Assembly (NCBI GenBank): GCA_963576765.1
Contig: OY755215.1
Coordinates: forward strand, 15,639,010-15,703,009
Reading direction: 5' to 3'
Source of the DNA: Draba incana
Taxonomy: Eukaryota; Streptophyta; Magnoliopsida; Brassicales; Brassicaceae
DNA: 64,000 nt
Shown here: positions 1 to 9,951 of the stretch, piece by piece
Layout of the letters: the number at the start of each line of letters is the position of its first letter
Numbering within the stretch: position 1 is the stretch's first letter
Notes under the pieces: generated by a model
The model's database searches: none
What the model saw: only the letters and a program-made list of their open reading frames with translations
What the model was told of the DNA's origin: nothing
Program-made: the position numbers and the translations under genes

Positions 1-125
1 GCTATGTAAACGTACCACATTATATACATATATCCACTGAGTTGTATCCAATATTCAAATACTACAAACTAATTAGTTCTCACTCAAAGGAGATATATCC
101 ATCTTCAGTGTCCTATGTACAACAA

Positions 126-196
<71 letters not shown>

Positions 197-341
197 TATT
201 GTCCTAAATATCAACAACAATAGTGCGATGGACAAGTACATAGTATAAAATTATAAATTGAGTAATATGATGCAAATTTCTCGAAAACATTCAAGCCTCG
301 CATATAAATATGGATTTGGATGCTACCCTCTGCCGCATCAT
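1..341. other. AT-rich flank, no gene
   Basis: Noncoding flank left of the first LTR. Apart from the dinucleotide microsatellite I see no coding signal; the only open frame runs through the AT repeat and is a low-complexity artefact. Confidence 0.7.
129..193. repeat. (AT)n microsatellite
   Basis: About 32 uninterrupted AT dinucleotides, followed by a short T-rich tail. Self-complementary and likely polymorphic in length. Confidence 0.97.
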
Positions 342-1519
342 TATAACATCCCGGAACCAAACAAGTGCAGTTTGGTTAGGGTGTCGATCGACACCAGGGG
401 GAGTGTCGATTGACACCATGATTGCAGAATCGCGATTTTTAGATTTTCGGTTATGGTTTGGCTCGGTTTAATGGATTAAACCTAGGGTTCGTATATAAAT
501 ACGTTCTAAGGTTTCGTGGCCGCGCATGAGCAGAGAAAAATGCAGAGAATTCTTAGAGTTGAGAGAGATTTTAAGAATCGTTTGTCCTCGGTTGATTGTT
601 GCAAAAAAATCAATCCGGGAACTTTTCTCTTCGAGCGTTAAGGTTTAGTTCATCGTTTGTGGCGTGTTTCCGTGTGATTTCATGTGGGAATCAGAGTCAT
701 TCCAGCCTTGTAGGGTCTGCGTTCGTCGTGTTCTTCACCGTTTCGTCTTTTAATCGCGAAGGTGAGTGCGTGATCGCGGGTTTCCATTAGATTAGCAAAG
801 TTTCCTTGATATTTGTGTGATTCTCGTGGTTTGAGTGAATTTCGTGGATGGTTTGATGATATTTGATGATGTTTTCTCGTGTGTTTGATCGCTGTGGCGA
901 ATTTTGTTCATTCCGAGTCGAGTCGCGGGAGGATAGGCTCGGCTATGTTTTCTGTAACGAGGTGTCGATCGACGCCTAGAGGCTGTCGATCACACTTTAA
1001 AATTGAGACTCGTGGTTACCGAGTGTCGATCGACACCATGGTGGTGTGTCGAACGACACCTGGTTTTAAATTATAGAATTTTGTGGAACATTGTGTAACT
1101 TATAATTAATGGAATGATATGTGGCAAAAATGGTAAAGTTAAGTAATAATTTGTTAATTGTTATTCTATGTTTAACCTGTTGGCGGGATGACCGTTCCAC
1201 TGAGTATTTATGATAATACTCACGCAACTCCCAGATTCTTTTTGAGTTACAGGTAAAAGAAAAATGTGATCGCGGAATCGAGGCATGGGAAGAGGATGAT
1301 AGGGTGTCCTTTGTTGTTGTTTTAGTCTAGTAAACTTGTGGTCATAGGTTGCTAGATTTATTTAATCATTCGTTTCATTCCTGAATTTGATGTTTGGATT
1401 ACTTTGGATAATTGGTTATTATTTTGTGGAGTTATTGGTTTATTTACTTGGTTTATTGATTATTATTTTCCGCAGTAAAAATTATTAGGTTTAAAAAAAA
1501 AAAAAACTTGGTTGTTTTA
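342..1519 (+). repeat. 5' LTR of element A
   Basis: The LTR begins TATAACATCCC (the usual TG has become TA) and ends TGTTTTA just before the primer-binding site. A TATA-like TATATAAAT lies at 492-499. Palindrome sites lie at 381-394 and 403-416 near the start, and at 962-975, 1023-1036 and 1046-1059 further in. A perfect 8-bp stem lies at 1201-1222. The closest relative in the window is the LTR starting at 14886, which shares the stretch around the TATA box and the stretch before the gtgagtgcgtgatcgc block. Confidence 0.85.
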
Positions 1520-1522
1520 TTT

Positions 1523-1535
1523 TGGTATCAGAGCC
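1523..1535 (+). other. Primer-binding site, tRNA-iMet type
   Basis: TGGTATCAGAGCC, the standard plant initiator-methionine-tRNA primer site for minus-strand cDNA synthesis, three bases after the LTR end. Confidence 0.93.
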
Positions 1536-1725
1536 TTGACGGTTTCAGGACAATTGAATTTGGATGTCAGAGACTATGTGTTTAAATTGATTTCTTGTGT
1601 TTAGTCAATTTAATAGAGTCTTAGTATCATCCTCTTCAGCCTTTTAAAAATATTCCGCGGTAAGTGGTATTCAGATTGATTGCAACTTCTTTAGCTTATT
1701 ATCATGTTCTATATAGTGTAGAGAG

Positions 1726-3050
1726 ATGGATTTTGGAGCTAGAGGTCGTGGACGTAGTAGAGGTCATGGTAGAGGTCGTGGTAGAGGTAGACGTGGTTGG
1801 GGACCAGTGCTTGAGTCGTCTTCTAGTGCTACGCCTACGTCAGAGACTTCTACGCATCAGGTGGGATCCGAGGGCGAGGCCAATGGTAACGCTAGTGAGA
1901 GTGTTGTGGGTGCCGGGAGAGGAGCCAGTATGGCTGGCAGAGGAGCAAGCCCAGGCATGGGTGCTGTTCTAGCTCAGGATTGCTGGGAGCGTATGGAGGG
2001 CTTTATGGCGCAGTTATTGGAGCAGTTTCTGGCGGCAGTTCCAGTTCAGGCTCCAGTGGTGCCTCTAGTGGCAGAGGTGCAGCCGAGGGCTACAGTTGCA
2101 GAGGTGCGTCTGTCTACCTGGAGATGGTGAGTTAGATGCGCCAGATGAGTACTGCTTTCTTTTCGGGTGGAGTTAGCCCCAATGATGCAGATCAGTGGCG
2201 TTTGCGAGTGGAGCACAATTTCCGCTCGGTTCATTGTCCTGGGGAGTTCAGGGTTGAGTTGGTCGTCCATTATCTGAGTGGTGATGCTCATGCTTGGTAG
2301 AGAGCTTTTAAGGCCTGGTGCAGCATGGACCTGGGGAGAGTTTGTGACCGAGTTTAACGCTCAGTACTTTCCTCAGGAAGCTCTAGATCGTCTCGGGACA
2401 AGGTTCGTAGAGCTAGTGCAGGGTGATCGCACTGTTCGAGAGTATGACGCCGAGTTCAGTAGGCTGTTTGTTTATGCGGATAGGGGCATGGAGGATTAGC
2501 GGGCGCAGGTCCAGAGGTTCCTGAGGGGACTACAACCGGATTTGCGGACCAAATGCAGAGTGACAGAGTACGCCTCGAGGGCGAAGCTGGTAGAGGTGGC
2601 TGCTGGTATGGAGGAGGGCCTGCAAGGTCAGTCGGTTACGATGGTTTCAGCGGCAGTTGTTCCTGCTGCTCAGGCGAAGAGGCAGCAGGGTGGTTGCGGT
2701 TTTGGTGCCGGCAAAGGTGGCGAGCCTACGCAGGGTCAAAAACGGAAGTGGGATGGCGCTTCCCGGACAAGTCAGGGTCAAAGGAGCGGAGCATGCTATG
2801 GATGCGGTAGTTTCGAGCATCGTCTATCGAGTTGCCCCTGAAAGGGCGACTATCAACACCAGTCCCAACAGTCAAATTCCAGGGTTTGCTTCCATTGCAG
2901 AGAGCCGGGGCATATCAGGCCGATGTGTCCCAAGTTACAGCTGTTGGCGCTTGTAGTGGTTCATCCAGTGGCAGCGCAGCCATTGGCTCAGATATAGGCA
3001 GGGCAACTGTGGGGTCATGTTGGAGGAGTTCAGTGGGAGTATGAGTAGTA
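1726..3050 (+). pseudogene. gag pseudogene of element A
   Basis: The ATG at 1726 starts an Arg/Gly-rich N-terminus (alternating RG and GR), as in the gag of element B. The capsid-like part follows (WGEFVTEFNAQYFPQEA near 2330, REYDAEFSRL near 2440). Two CCHC zinc knuckles follow: CYGCGSFEHRLSSC from about 2794 and CFHCREPGHIRPMC from about 2887. These would bind the RNA genome in the virus-like particle. Most of the protein is in one frame, but stops lie at about 2130, 2497 and 2839, and about 150 bp between 2135 and 2290 reads in another frame. Not expressible as an intact protein. Confidence 0.85.
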
Positions 3051-5039
3051 GGGGAGCAGAGGTTAGAACGGGTTGAGGCTGCGGCAGCAGTGGTTGAAGA
3101 TCAAGTGGTGTTCTTTTTGTTTTTCAGTTTCAGAAATTCTTTTCTTTTTTTTTTAGCTTTGGCATGTATTTATTTCTGTGTTGTTTTTGTATTTTGTTGG
3201 TTTTTAAGGATTAATAAAGATATGAAATCAAAAAAAAAAAAAGTTTCGTCTTTTCTTTGTCTTGCGGCGGATATGGTAATTTAAGCTTGTGTAGATGTTC
3301 GACTTTTCCCAGAGTAAGGTCTGCCTGGAGCATTCGGAGTTCGCCGGATTTGCAATTGACGGCATGTGATTGTGGAGCATGAGGGAACGAGGTTGTTTAG
3401 CCTGTGGGCGAGACCGACTACAAGGAGTCGCGTGTTTCTGCGGTTCAGGTGGAGCATAGGATAAGAGTTTAGTTATACTTTGGATATCGGGGACTTAACC
3501 GAGTCACGGTAGGGATGAGATACCCTCTTCAATTAGAGGATAAGTTGGATCTGAGCGGTACTGATTGATTCTCCAAGATAGGCTGGGTGTGGGGTTATCA
3601 TCGGATACAGACAATGGAGACAAATATTCATAGGATGGTGTTTAGTGCGAGCTTTGGGAATTTAGGGTTCGTAAGTCATTGTTGAGTTATTGGAGGCATC
3701 AGCAGAGTTTATGAGGATGAAGAAAGGGATATCTCAGGAGTACTTGAATGTCATGGTGATTTTTTGTCATCAACGATGTTCAAACGTACTCAAGAAATAC
3801 TGAGAATCATGCACTCAATGGAGGATGTTTCCGGAACAAAAGCGTTGGTTTTCCAAGCAAGAATAATTTGTGGCAGCAAGAGATGGTGTGTCTCGGTCGC
3901 GTTTTGTGGCATAAGAAGTTTCAGAGGATCATGTTAAGTTTGAGTCTATCAGAAGTTGGCGTAGGTTGCATAACGCAGCGCGTTCAGGAGTGCATAGAAA
4001 GTTTTAGTGTGGCTCAGGAGAGGAATCTGAGTTCAAAAGATGTTTTGAGTCAGTTGGTTCATCTTTTCAGATCTCTTCGAATGGGATAGTCGGTTGCGCA
4101 TGCGAGAGTGTGGACCAATGGATGAGTACGCTGAGGCGACACGAGTGAATTTAGACCTTACGCAGTTTTAATCTTGACGTGTAAGTGTTCGTCATTTTTG
4201 CTATAGGGACTGCGGTCACGAATAACTCTTCTTTATTCTTATTTGGGATGTGAGTTCCAAGGATAAGTAGCGCGGGGGGGGGGGGGGTGTGAGTTCTCTC
4301 GCGGGGATGTGAGTTTCCCAGTTACCGCTGGCTTGAAGTATGCGTCCCGAGAGTGCGAGTGGTATGTGTTCTTGATAAGTCATAGGATGCGCCTGTGAGT
4401 GTCAGGTATTGAAATGAATTAAGAGCAATAGGTGTCTGTATCATGCGAATAATCTTCTGTTTAGCGATGTGCTTCAAAGAGGAGATTTGTGTTATCCAAA
4501 TGTTCGGTTAGAGGAGAGATGTTGTGATAGAGTAAGGAATGGCGAGTTTTTATCTCAAAAAGTATTCTTGATTTCAGGTGCTTGTACACGCATGTGTTGA
4601 TTACTATAAAGGAAACGTTTTCATATTTAGAGCCAGAGCTTGAGGGAGACGTCCTGAGAGTGGAGTGGCATCGACACCATTACCTCAAGGGAGACGTCCT
4701 GAGAGTATGATGATGATGGTATAAGTATGAGTAATCAATGTCTGACTGTGGCATGAGCACGAGACGGGATACAGACCTTAAAGTTTTCTTTTTCTTTTGC
4801 GTATGGTTCCGACAACCAGATTAACGGATGTAGCATCTTTGGTTGCGCATGTTTTTGTTTGATTGTTACGCAATCAACCGATCCAATTCTGGGTCTACAG
4901 TTGGTGGTGCATGTTCTTGTTTGATTGTTGCGCGATCAATTGGGCAGACCTAGTCAGGATTATGAAATGTTGCATTATGTATATTCTGGGTTAGGAACCT
5001 TGCGTTTCTTTCAGTTTAGAGGAGGGTTTGGATTTTGTG
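3051..5039 (+). pseudogene. Eroded pol region of element A
   Basis: About 2 kb without a usable reading frame. Between about 3475 and 3680 a reverse-transcriptase trace survives (RGLNRVTV, then RYPLQLEDKLD, FSKIG and GYHRIQ), matching the region before the catalytic motif in element B. I cannot recognise protease, RNase H or integrase. A run of 14 G lies at 4274-4287, and a short repeat ending in gacgtcctgagagt occurs twice near 4650 and 4690. The rest looks like random decay. Confidence 0.55.
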
Positions 5040-5104
5040 CTGTGTTGTTGTTTTGATTCTTGTATTTTCGTTTTTGTTGTAACGATTATACTTTTTAGAG
5101 ATTT

Positions 5105-5459
5105 ATAAGATGGATTTTCTTATTTATCTGTGTTTATAAGATGAGTAGTTCTTATATGGCTTATGTGTGGGCCGGTGATGGTCCTGTTTTGTGATATTCC
5201 AGGTTAGGGAGTATCGATTTTGACCACGGGAGGTCGTTCTAGTCGATAGATGTTTATAGACGTTTTAGGATTTATTACTCTAGGGGATGCGGCTCCGAAT
5301 AACTCATTCATTTTATCTGGAGATGATTAGTTTTTCAGTGAGGATGATTAGTTCCTCAGAGGAGATGATTAGTTCTCCTGTATACTCTTTGGGATGATTA
5401 GTTCAAATTTTGAGTATCGAGGGATGATTTGTTCTCTCGAGGGGATGATTAGTTCTCCT
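5105..5459 (+). repeat. 3' noncoding hairpin array of element A
   Basis: Two hairpins with ATAAG-type stems (5105-5123; TATAAG 5135-5140 with CTTATA 5151-5156) are followed by six units sharing the loop ATGATTAGTT. The arms differ but pair within each unit: TGAGG 5339-5343 with CCTCA 5354-5358; AGGAG 5360-5364 with CTCCT 5375-5379; TTTG 5388-5391 with CAAA 5404-5407; TCGAGGG 5417-5423 with CTCTCGA 5434-5440; AGGGG 5440-5444 with CTCCT 5455-5459 (one G-T). The first unit near 5318 pairs only with wobbles. Role unknown. Confidence 0.85.
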
Positions 5460-5525
5460 GTGTACCCGGAGCTTAAAGGATGCATCCTGAGAGTGGATGG
5501 GGCACCTGACATCGATAGCTCAAAG

Positions 5526-6547
5526 TGTAACATCCCAAACAAAATTATGGATTTTGGTCAGGGGTGTCGATCGACACCAGGGCAGGGTGTCGATCGACAC
5601 CAATGTTTTTGGTCGAATCCGGTTTGATTTAAATCATTCGGTTAGTTGCGCGGTTTAGGGACGCAGCCCTAGGTCGGGTTTTATAAAGTCTCAGCCGCAG
5701 AAACACGACTTTGGCAGAGAAAAACCAAAGGAAAAAGTGTGTTTTGAGAATTCAAGGGTGAATCGAGAGGATTCGTGATCCGTTCTTCCCTGATCTTCGT
5801 TGTTAAGGCTTGTGTGGTTGTTCGGGAGAGTGATCGTGTTGTCTCGGTGATTATCCTACGTGTTCATCGCTGATTCATCGCTTTTCGTTCATGTTTTCCG
5901 AAGCGTTCGTGTTCATTCCCTTTTCCGTCGCAAAATCGAGGTGAGTGCACGACCGTAGGCTTGGATAAGTTAGAATTCGGTTGATAAATGATTAGGATTG
6001 TTCATAGTGGTTGAGCTGGTTGTTGATTGCGTGTGAGTATAATTTTTGCGTGATTTCTGTGATGAACTTGTGTGATTTTCGTGTTTTGGATCGAATGATT
6101 TATTCTGTTCTTGGTAGTAGAACAGGGTGTCGATTGACACGTAGAGGTAGTGTTGATCGATACCCAGTTGAATCATGTGTGCGTTTTAATTGTTTATTAT
6201 TCGGTTTTGATTTATCCGTACTTAGCTTGTTGACGGGAGGACCGTCTCACTAAGTATTTATTAAATACTTACGCAACACTATTTTTCCCTTTGAGTTGCG
6301 GGTAACAGAAATGTGTGATCGCGGAATCAAGGCCGGTGAAGAGGATGATAGGATGTTTCATCTGTTCATGTTTAGTCTAGTGAAACCTGGTGTTTAGGTT
6401 GCTAGATTTTTATGATTATTTCTGGAACTTGAATTTTGGAATTGAATTGTTGAATTATTGTTTTAATAATTTATGGATTTATTTTATGAGAATTTCTGCA
6501 ACTGTTTTAAAAAAAATAAATAAATAAATAATGTGTTGGTTGTTTCA
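5526..6547 (+). repeat. 5' LTR of element B
   Basis: Starts TGTAACATCCC and ends TGTTTCA. Paired palindromes lie at 5564-5577 and 5587-5600 and again at 6127-6140 and 6150-6163. A TATA-like TTTATAAAG lies near 5679-5687. A GACGG/CCGTC hairpin lies at 6232-6246, followed by a 21-base perfect inverted repeat centred on 6261. Compared with the 3' LTR it lacks about 44 bp around 6130. Confidence 0.93.
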
Positions 6548-6550
6548 ATT

Positions 6551-6563
6551 TGGTATCAGAGCC
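6551..6563 (+). other. Primer-binding site, tRNA-iMet type
   Basis: TGGTATCAGAGCC, three bases after the LTR end, identical to the site of element A. Confidence 0.95.
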
Positions 6564-6745
6564 TAGACGTTTTTAGGACTTGGAAATCGGATGAATTGAG
6601 ACTATGTTTTTAATTGTTTATTGGTGGTTAGACAATTAGTAGTCTTAGATCATCCTCTTCGGCCTTTAAAGAGATTCCGCGGTAAGTTGTGTTTTATTTG
6701 TTTCTTACTTCTCGTTTGCTCATGTTTTCTTGTCCTGTGTTGTAG

Positions 6746-8074
6746 ATGGATACTGGAGCGAGAGGTCGTGACAGAGCCTGTGGTAGAGGCCGTGGTCATC
6801 GTCGTGGGCAAGTACCAGAGTCGTCTAGCAGTGTGGCTGCATCCCAGACTCATCAGGTGGAGACCGCAAGCGAGACCAGTGCCAGTGTCAGTGTAGCAGT
6901 AGGTGTCTGGAGGGGCGCCGGGAGAGGTGCTAGTGTTGGAGTGGGCCCGGGTGGGCTTGTTGCTCTAGCTAAAGGTCGGGATGATGTCATCGTGGGGCTT
7001 TTGACGCAGCTATTGTAGCGGTTTCCAGCGGCGGCTCCGGTAATGGCTCCAGCAGTACCTCCGGTGGTGGAGGTGCAGTAGAGGGCTGCAGAGGTTGAGC
7101 AGCTGAGGGCTATGGTGGCTGAGCATCCTCCCTACCTCGTGATGATGGGATAGATGCAGCAGATTGGTATGCCTTTCTTCACCGGCAGAGTTGGGCCAGA
7201 GGAGGCCAAATAGTGGCGCTTAAGAGTGGAGCGCAAATTTTGATCGATTTGATGTCCTGCAAAGTATCGAGTAGAGTTGGTTGTGCACTATCTGAGCGAG
7301 GATGCGCATAGCTTGTGGAGATAGTTTAAGACACGGAGGACATTGTGGACTTGGGATGAGTTTGTGGGCGAGTTCAACGCCAAGTTCTTCCCTCGGGAGG
7401 CTTTGGATCGCCTGCAGATGAGATTTTTGGAGCTTACTCAGGGAGCGAGTTCAGTGCGGGAGTATGATTCCGAGTTCAGCAGGCTTCAGGTTTATGCTAG
7501 CCATGGTATGGCTGAGGAGCGAACTCTTATGCAGAGGCTCTTGCAGGGACTTTGTATGAGTATCAGGACCCAATGTCGTGGTTCAGTGTACGCCTCGAGG
7601 GCAGAGTTGGTGGAGCCTTCTACTTTTATAGAGGAGGATCAACGTGAGCAGACTTGTTCGGTGGTTGTTTCATATGTGGCGGCTCCTGTTGTTCAGCCGA
7701 GGAGACAGCAACAACAAGAGCATTCTCGGAGTTCTGGTTCAGGGAAAGGCGGCAAGCCTGCGCAGGGCCAGAAGAGGAGGTTCGATGAGGTTTCTAGAGG
7801 CAGCCAGGGCGGTCGTACTTGTTATGGATGCGGGAGCACTGAGCATCAAGTGGCTAGTTGTCTCAAGAGGGAGGTATCTCAGGATGCCAAGGTGTGTTTT
7901 CATTGCCGAGAGTCGGGGCATATCCGGCTGATGTGTCCTAAGTTGCAGCAGATGGCTGTGGCAGCGGTTCAGCCAGTAGCAGGGCAGCAGTTTAGCCTTT
8001 GGGTCAGCTTGGGCCTGCACCGCGTGTTTATGGGCCGGCAGATGCGGGGCGGCCTGGTGGCGCGCAGATCACAG
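6746..8074 (+). pseudogene. gag pseudogene of element B
   Basis: The ATG at 6746 gives an Arg/Gly-rich start (GARGRDRACGRGRGHR). The capsid-like domain is clearest from 7343 (TWDEFVGEFNAKFFPREALDR). Two CCHC knuckles follow: CYGCGSTEHQVASC from 7820 and CFHCRESGHIRLMC from 7895. Everything from 6746 reads in one frame, but it is cut by stops (first at 7016-7018, more up to about 7330). A one-base shift near 7995 is needed to reach the linker reading GRPGGAQIT just before the intron-like gap. Confidence 0.9.
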
Positions 8075-8188
8075 GTAAAATTCTAGACTCGAACTTCGTA
8101 AATTCTTAGTGGTTGAATTGTAGTTGTTGTTTCTTTTATTTTTTCCTGTGGTAGTGTGTTAGGGTTCTCAACGCATGTAATTGTGTAG
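8075..8188 (+). other. Intron-like 114-bp gap between gag and protease
   Basis: The segment starts AG|GTAAAA and ends TGTGTAG|GG, with a T-rich stretch before the end. It contains stops. Joining its borders puts the codons for AQIT and GTLLV in one frame and leads into the protease. It may be a real intron, or a chance insertion with GT-AG borders. Confidence 0.4.
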
Positions 8189-8400
8189 GGACCTTATTAG
8201 TGGGAAGTTTTGAGTCCCATGTTCTTTTTGATTCTGGAGCATCGAACTGCTTCATTACTCCGGGGCATGCCGAGAGCAGTGGCATCCGGAGCAGTGCTAG
8301 TGAGCTGTCAGGCTGGGTTAAGGTGGCTGGAGACGGATTCCTGGTTACTTCCTGACGTCCTAGAACAGTGGATGTTCAGATTGCCAGGCAGACCTGGTGA
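8189..8400 (+). pseudogene. Retropepsin-like aspartic protease of element B
   Basis: VLFDSGASNCFITP is readable, with the catalytic Asp of DSG at 8230-8232. This enzyme would cleave the polyprotein. Two stops follow before the reverse-transcriptase frame, which starts at about 8397 in another frame. Confidence 0.8.
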
Positions 8401-9310
8401 TTAGTCCGGTAGAACTTTACGACATAATTCTCAGAATGGATTGGCTGTCGTTTTATAAGGTTCATCTGGACTGCTTTCGAAGCAGAGTCGTTTTTGAGCA
8501 AGATGGTGGGAAGTTAGTGTTTCAGGGTGTGAGACCTACTTCCAGGTGTGTGGTAATCTTGGCTATTCAGGCAGAGCAGATGATAGCACGGGGTTGCGAG
8601 GCTTATTTGGCTACTATTTTGATGCCGGAATCTGGTGGTGAGGTTGCTATCGGGGAGATCCGAGTTGTTCAGGAGTTTGTGGATGTTTTTCAGTCGTTGC
8701 AGGGATTATCGCCGTCTCGGTCCGATCCTTTCACGATTGAGTTAGAGCCTGGGACAGCTCTGATTTCTAAGGCTCCTTACAGGATGGCTCCAGCAGAGTT
8801 GGTAGAGCTGAAGAAGCAGCTGGAGGATTTATTGAGCAAGGGTTTTGTTCAACCGAGTGTTTCACCGTGGGGAGCACCAGTTCTTTTTGTGAAGAAGAAA
8901 TATAACAGTTTCCGTTTGTGTATCGATTACCAGGGATTGAACCGTGTTACTATGAAGAACAAATACCCTCTCCTGAGGGATGCTACTTGGTTCTTTAAGA
9001 TAGACTTGGCATCGGTTTATCATCAGATCCCGATAGATGAGGCAGATGTTCGTAAGACAGCATTCAGGACGAGATACGGGCATTTCGAGTTTGTGATCAT
9101 GCCTTTTGGGTTTACGAATGCGCCGGCGGCTTTCATGAGATTGATGAACAACGTGTTCAAGGAGTATATTGACGTATTCGTTATCATCTTTATTGACGAT
9201 ATCTTGGTTTATTCGAAGAGTCTGGAGGAGCATGAGGCTCATTTGAGATTGGTTTTGGAGAAGCTTCGGGAGCAAAAGCTGTATGCTAAGTTAAGTGCAG
9301 CTTTTGGCAG
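8397..9310 (+). pseudogene. Reverse transcriptase of element B
   Basis: The frame covers the protease-RT linker and RT fingers and palm: FVQPSVSPWGAPVLFVKKK, LCIDYQGLNRVT, FFKIDLASVYHQI, MPFGFTNAPAAFMRLMN. The catalytic box is FIDDILVYS, with FIDD at 9189-9200 (the usual YxDD has Phe first, as is common in gypsy elements). A few residues of the palm are missing between RYPLL-like and FFKIDL blocks (the DDLLDQL-type segment). The frame is lost near 9305, in the middle of the thumb, and continues one frame over. Confidence 0.92.
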
Positions 9311-9951
9311 AGGCAGATGGGATTCCTTGGTCATATCGTGTCTTCAGAGGGTGTTTCTGTGGACTCGGCGAAGATAAATGCTATCAAGGATTGGCCTAGA
9401 CCGAGTAGTGCTACCGAGATCACGAGTTTCTTGGGCTTGGCAGGTTATTACCGGAGGTTCGTCAAGGGTTTTGCGAGTATGGCCCAGCCGATGACAAAGC
9501 TGACTGGTAAAGATGTCCTGTTTATTTGGTCGCTGGAGTGCGAGAAGAGCTTTACGAGGCTCAAAGTGATGTTGACTAGTACGCCGGTATTGTCATTATC
9601 CGAGCCGGGGAAGCCTTATACCGTGTACACTGATGCTTCAGGAGTTGGTCTGGGTTGTGTTCTGATGCAGGAGGGCAGGGGCATTGCATATGCTTCGAGG
9701 CAGTGGCAGGGTAGTGAGCGTAACCGCCCTACGCTTGATCTTGAGTTGGGGGCGGTGGTTTTCGCTCTGAAGATTTGGAGATCTAACCTTTACGGTGGGA
9801 AGGTGCAGATTTATATAGACCATAAGAATCTGCAGCATATCTTCACTCAACCTTTGCTGAATATGAGACAGAGGCATTGGGTTGAGTTGCTGGCGGATTA
9901 TGATCTGGAGATCGTTTTCACCCAGGCAAGGCTAATCAAGTTGCGGATGCT
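9311..9951 (+). pseudogene. RT thumb and RNase H of element B
   Basis: Reads FLGHIVSSEGVSVD, then FLGLAGYYRRFVKGF, then RNase H with YTDASGVGLGCVLMQ (first catalytic Asp near 9631) and LELGAVVFALKIWR. Its end would normally read into a DALSRR-type motif, but a frameshift near 9925 moves it into another frame. RNase H removes the RNA strand of the RNA-DNA hybrid during replication. Confidence 0.9.

Larger units (their letters stand above)
342..5525 (+). mobile_element. Degenerate Tekay-like Ty3/gypsy element A
   Basis: Parts in order: 5' LTR, initiator-tRNA-Met primer-binding site, decayed gag with two zinc knuckles, traces of reverse transcriptase, and a 3' noncoding hairpin array. The element stops at 5525, where the LTR of element B begins directly, so the polypurine tract and 3' LTR of A are missing. 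A 3' end of the same family at 14288-14885 overlaps what A still contains, so that is a different copy rather than A continued. The clade is judged from similarity of gag, LTR and 3' region to element B, which retains integrase and a chromodomain-like tail. Confidence 0.75.

Noticed and set aside
42..248. Open frame across the AT microsatellite
   Set aside because: Alternating Tyr-Ile from a dinucleotide repeat; no protein signal.
8862..9275. Minus-strand open frame of 137 codons opposite the RT of element B
   Set aside because: Shadow of conserved plus-strand RT codons; no domain.
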